A stretch of DNA of 64,000 bases from Pseudomonadota bacterium (GTDB taxonomy: Bacteria; Pseudomonadota; Gammaproteobacteria; Ga0077536): NCBI GenBank assembly GCA_016719885.1, contig JADJYF010000004.1, positions 345,981 through 409,980 of the forward strand, given 5' to 3'. The position numbers and the translations under genes are program-made. Below, piece by piece: positions 60,718 to 64,000 of the stretch (positions are counted from its first letter, which is position 1; each line of letters opens with the position of its first letter). Under the pieces are notes generated by a model that saw only the letters and a program-made list of their open reading frames with translations, did not search any database and was not told the origin of the DNA.

Positions 60718-61920
60718 ATGAACACACGAGTCCAATCCATCAACGCCGTGCCTGCGGGCGATGAACTGCGGCGCCGCGCCCAAGCGCTGGTGCCGGAGCG
60801 GCGCGAGCGCGCCGCCGACTGCGAACGCGGCGCCAGCGTGCCGGCCGCGACCATCGCCGCGTTCGAGGATGCGGGCTTTTTCCGTATCCTGCAGCCCGCC
60901 CTCTACGGCGGCTACGAGATGTGGCCGACCGAGTTTTTCGAAGTGGTCACCATCCTCGCCCGCGGCTGCCCGTCGAGTGCCTGGGTGCTGTCGGTGCTCG
61001 GCATTCACAACTGGGAGGCGGGCCTCATCGATCCGGCGGTGGCGGAGGCCCTGTGGCGGGACGACCCCGACGTGCGCTTCTCGTCGTCCTATGCCCCTTT
61101 CGGCAAGGCGCGGCGAGTGGCCGGCGGTTATCGCCTGGAGGGGGCGCTGGCCGTGGTCCAGCGGCTGCGACCACGCTAGCTGGGTGATCCTCCGGCTGCG
61201 ACGCCGAACAGGACGACGGCTCGTTCAACCGCGTGGCCTGCATGGTGCCGCGCGATGGCTACGAGATAGACGAGACGTCCTGGCGCTCGGCCGGCATGAG
61301 CGGTACCGGCAGCAAGGACATCGTGGTGCGCGACGCTTTCGTCCCGGCGCGCCATGTGCACAACATCCAGCGCGCCATCGAACCTCAACGAACCCGGCAC
61401 GCGCAGCTTCACCGCCGACACCTACAAGCTGTCTTTCGGCGTGTGCTTCGCCTATTCGCTGGCGAGCGTCGCGCTCGGCATCGGCGAGGCGGCGATCGCC
61501 GACTATCTGCCCTACATGCGCAAACGCTGCGCCGCCTACGACGGCAGCCGCTTCCAGGACGACCCGGTGGTGCAACGCACCCTCGCCGAGGCCCATTCGA
61601 TGGTCGACAGCGCGCGGCTCAAGTACGAGCGCGACTTTCGCGAAATGCAGGCCTTCATTGCGCGCGGCGAAGCGGTGCCGCTGGAGCGGCGCATCTTCTA
61701 CAAGTGGAACTCGGCGGCCGTCGCACGTCTGTGCCGCGATGCGGTGAACCTCTTGATGCCGAGCTGCGGCGGCTCGGCGTTCAATCTCGCCAATCCCATG
61801 CAGCGCTATTTCCGCGACATCAATTGCGTTGCCCAGCACCTCTATCTCAGCTTCGACCGCGGCGCGCGTAACTACGGCATGCACCTGCTCAGCGGCGGCA
61901 ACAAAGACGTGATGGTTTGA
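60718..61920 (+). pseudogene. Acyl-CoA-dehydrogenase-fold flavin monooxygenase (HsaA-like), three frameshifts
   Basis: About 400 residues after repair. The first frame gives ASVPAATIAAFEDAGFFRIL and SSAWVLSVLGIHNWEAGLID; extra bases at about 61145 (GGGGG), 61194 (CC) and 61382 (GAAC) move through two frames and back to ADTYKLSFGVCFAYSLASVA and SCGGSAFNLANPMQRYFRDI. It is similar in type to the protein at 18984. HsaA-like enzymes hydroxylate phenolic or steroid rings with reduced flavin from a partner; no reductase gene is seen next to it. First gene of the unit divergent from the LysR regulator. Confidence 0.8.
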
Positions 61921-61933
61921 AGGGGCGACGACC

Positions 61934-62371
61934 ATGACACTCAAAGTGGGATACCTGGGATTCGAAGTCTCCGATCTCGCGGCCTGGGAGCGCTTTGCCG
62001 GCCTGGTGGGCCTCGGTACCGCCAATCATGGGGACGTGACCTGCCTCCTGGTCGATAACAACGCGCGCCGTCTGCAGCTCGTCGCCGGTGCGCGTGACGA
62101 CCTCGTGTACATGGGCTGGGAAGCGGCGGACCTTGCCGAATTCGACGCGGTGCGGGCGCGGCTGGACGCGGCCGGCGTGACCTGGGCCGAAGGCGACGCG
62201 CCTGGCGCCGCGCGCCTGGCGTCGAACGCCACCTCGCGTTCCAGGACCCGGACGGCCTGCCGCTCGAGGTCGCTCTCCGGCTTGAGCGCCTCGCCGCGCC
62301 GCCGGTCGTCGCTGGTGCCCGCTGGTTTCGTGACCGGTGACCAGGGCCTCGGCCACATCGCCGCGGCCTGA
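61934..62371 (+). pseudogene. Extradiol dioxygenase (BphC/HsaC type) N-terminal domain, frameshifted and truncated
   Basis: The frame from 61934 gives a VOC/glyoxalase-fold domain (TLKVGYLGFEVSDLAAWERF, LVYMGWEAADLAEFDAVRAR). A shift near 62219 gives VERHLAFQDPDGLPLEVALR, and a shift back gives AGFVTGDQGLGHIAAA, the sequence that opens the catalytic second domain of type I extradiol dioxygenases. There the frame stops and the following 150 bp do not resemble the second domain, so the metal site is missing. Read as a truncated relic. Confidence 0.7.
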
Positions 62372-62526
62372 ATGGGCCAGGGCCCCGGCGCGCAGACCAC
62401 GAACGGTACTCGCGGTCTGCGAATCCGCCATCTGCCCGCTAGGTCGCACCGCCCGTTTTGATTATCCTTGGCCGACACAGCGCGCCCCTGAATCCCGGGC
62501 TGCGAGCAATAGGGGAGACGCGTGCC

Positions 62527-63452
62527 ATGTCATTCACGGGAGTCTTGCGGCCCGGCCATTGCGCCATCCGGGTCATGGAAATGGGCCCGGCGCTGACCCA
62601 CTACATCGACCGCCTCGGCATGCTCAAGACCGGCGAGGACGCCCAGGGCCGTGTGTATCTCAAGGGCTGGGACGAACACGATGCGTTTTCCATCGTGCTG
62701 CGCGAGGCCGATGCGCCGGGTCTCGACTATCTCGGCTTCAAGGTGCTTACCAACCAGGATCTCGACCGCCTCGAACTCGCGCTGCGCAATCACGGTTGCG
62801 CGGTCGAGCGCATACCCGCCGGCGAACTCAGTGGCTGCGGCCATCGCGTGCGATTCCAGATCCCGACCGGCCACATGCTCGAGCTCTACGCGGAAAAAGG
62901 ACTACGTCGGCACGCTGACCGGCAATCGCAACCCGCATCCCTGGCCCGAGGGCTTGAAGGGCACGAAGGTGTGCCGCTTCGATCACTGCCTCTTGTACGG
63001 ACCGAATCTCGCCGACACCGCCGACCTGTTCATGAACGTGCTCGGCTTCAGTCTCTCCGAGCGCGTCGTCACGCCCGACGCGAAGATGATCGGCGCCTTC
63101 TTCACCTGTTCCAACAAGGCCCACGACATCGCTTTCATCGAGCACGCCGAGCCCGGCAAGCTGCATCATGCGTCCTTTCTCCCTGAATACCTGGGAAGAA
63201 GTGCTGAACGCCGCCGATCTGATGAGCATGCATGAGATCCCGATAGACATCGGCCCGACCCGCCACGGCATCACGCGCGGCCGCACCATCTATTTCTTCG
63301 ACCCGTCGGGCAACCGCAACGAAGTGTTCTGCGGCGACTACACCTGGTATCCGGATCGCGAGCCCATCACCTGGGAGACCGACCAGCTCGGCCGCGCGAT
63401 CTTCTACCACGACCGCAAGCTCAACGAGAATTTCCTGGGCGTGGTGACCTGA
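62527..63452 (+). pseudogene. dmpB: Catechol 2,3-dioxygenase, two frameshifts
   Basis: About 307 residues after repair, the length of XylE/DmpB. ATG 62527 begins VLRPGHCAIRVMEMGPALTH. An extra A in AAAAA at about 62893 and an extra C in CTCCC at about 63181 split it in three frames. Fe(II) ligands are present: His in CRFDHCLLYGPNLADT, His in GKLHHASFL, Glu in FFDPSGNRNEVFCGDY. It opens catechol to 2-hydroxymuconic semialdehyde, the step after phenol hydroxylase. The homopolymer breaks look like consensus errors. Confidence 0.9.
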
Positions 63453-63453
63453 G

Positions 63454-64000
63454 ATGGCTGCACAAACGGAATTGAAGAACTTCATCAACGGTGAATTCGT
63501 CGCGGGCGCCACGCAGTTCGATGATTTCGACCCGACCACCGGCCGCGTGCATGCGCGTGTACGAAGCCGACGAGGCGGCGGTCGATCGCGCGGGTGCGTG
63601 CCGCACGCGCGGCGATGGGCGGCCCGTGGGGCGCATGAGCATCGCCGAGCGCAGCGAGCTGCTGTTCAAGGTCGCCGATCGCATCAACCAGCGCTTCGAT
63701 GAATTCCTCGCCGCCGAATGTCTCGATACCGGCAAGCCGTTTTCGCTGGCGCGTCACATCGACATTCCGCGCGGCGCGGCCAACTTCAAGGTGTTCGCCG
63801 ACATCATCCGCAACGTGCCGACCGAATGCTTCCGCATGGAAACGCCGGACGCGCCGGCGCGCTCAACTACGGCGTGCGCGTGCCCAAGGGCGTAATCGCG
63901 GTCATCTGCCCGTGGAACCTGCCGTTGTTGCTCATGACCTGGAAAGTCGGGCCGGCGCTGGCCTGCGGCAACACCGTGGTGGTCAAACCTTCGGAGGAGA
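63454..64000 (+). pseudogene. dmpC: 2-Hydroxymuconic semialdehyde dehydrogenase, 5' part, frameshifted (continues beyond window)
   Basis: It starts at ATG 63454, one base after the dioxygenase stop. MAAQTELKNFINGEFVAGAT opens an aldehyde dehydrogenase. The frame changes near 63550, again around 63590–63640 (an extra G and then a missing C), and near 63860, continuing as LNYGVRVPKGVIAVICPWNL and GPALACGNTVVVKPSEE at the window edge. It oxidises the ring-cleavage product with NAD. The catalytic Cys and Glu are beyond the window. Confidence 0.85.

Overview
The window is high-G+C bacterial DNA with densely packed genes. Several features point to a gammaproteobacterium. These are the argH–algZ–algR arrangement, an Rsd/AlgQ-type anti-sigma factor, YggX, a homodimeric AceE-type pyruvate dehydrogenase, a DksA with a lysine/alanine-rich tail, and VPxPx-type CTERM surface proteins. 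It looks like an environmental, aromatic-degrading, obligately or mainly respiratory organism. Species cannot be named from this sequence.

Layout. (1) 1–20.2 kb is rich in redox enzymes. It holds a Baeyer-Villiger monooxygenase (cut by the window start), a periplasmic molybdenum hydroxylase pair (IorA/IorB type), an FAD monooxygenase, divergent short-chain dehydrogenases with an HxlR regulator, aceE plus its E2 partner with a divergent Lrp-type regulator, and a TetR–FAD monooxygenase–acyl-CoA-dehydrogenase-like cluster preceded by a perfect operator palindrome. (2) 20.2–31.7 kb is mostly housekeeping: a YajG-like lipoprotein, a solitary HigA antitoxin with a toxin remnant, tRNA-Phe with a clear promoter, a DUF1326/DUF2182 pair, yggX, mutY, a large AsmA protein, argH, and the AlgZ/AlgR two-component pair. 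(3) 31.7–53.6 kb holds a 103-bp tandem array of palindromes, a large repetitive CTERM-anchored protein, rsmE, terB, rsd/algQ, a Ser/Thr kinase, an AddAB-like helicase/nuclease pair, a second CTERM protein, a PAS/LuxR response regulator, DksA, two small cytochromes c, a CoA transferase and a DUF2780 protein. (4) 53.6–64 kb is a phenol-to-catechol-to-meta-cleavage cluster: a six-subunit phenol hydroxylase (P0–P5), an IS630-type element, a ferredoxin, a divergent LysR regulator, an HsaA/ACAD-like oxygenase, an extradiol dioxygenase fragment, catechol 2,3-dioxygenase, and the start of 2-hydroxymuconic semialdehyde dehydrogenase.

How region 4 works. Phenol hydroxylase (P1–P5, with P0 as assembly factor) would make catechol. 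Catechol 2,3-dioxygenase would open the ring. The ferredoxin is the type that re-reduces the dioxygenase iron. The dehydrogenase would begin conversion of the semialdehyde to central metabolites. The LysR protein is the likely regulator.

The most striking property is that single-base frameshifts are concentrated in region 4: about twenty in 10 kb, mostly extra or missing bases in short homopolymers, against two clear cases in the preceding 53 kb. This means either local consensus errors or a catabolic cluster that very recently began to decay. The IS630-type element sits exactly in the TA of the stop codon of the phenol hydroxylase reductase gene and separates it from the ferredoxin gene, whose start overlapped that stop. 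Three types of palindromic intergenic repeat (REP-like) also recur through the window.
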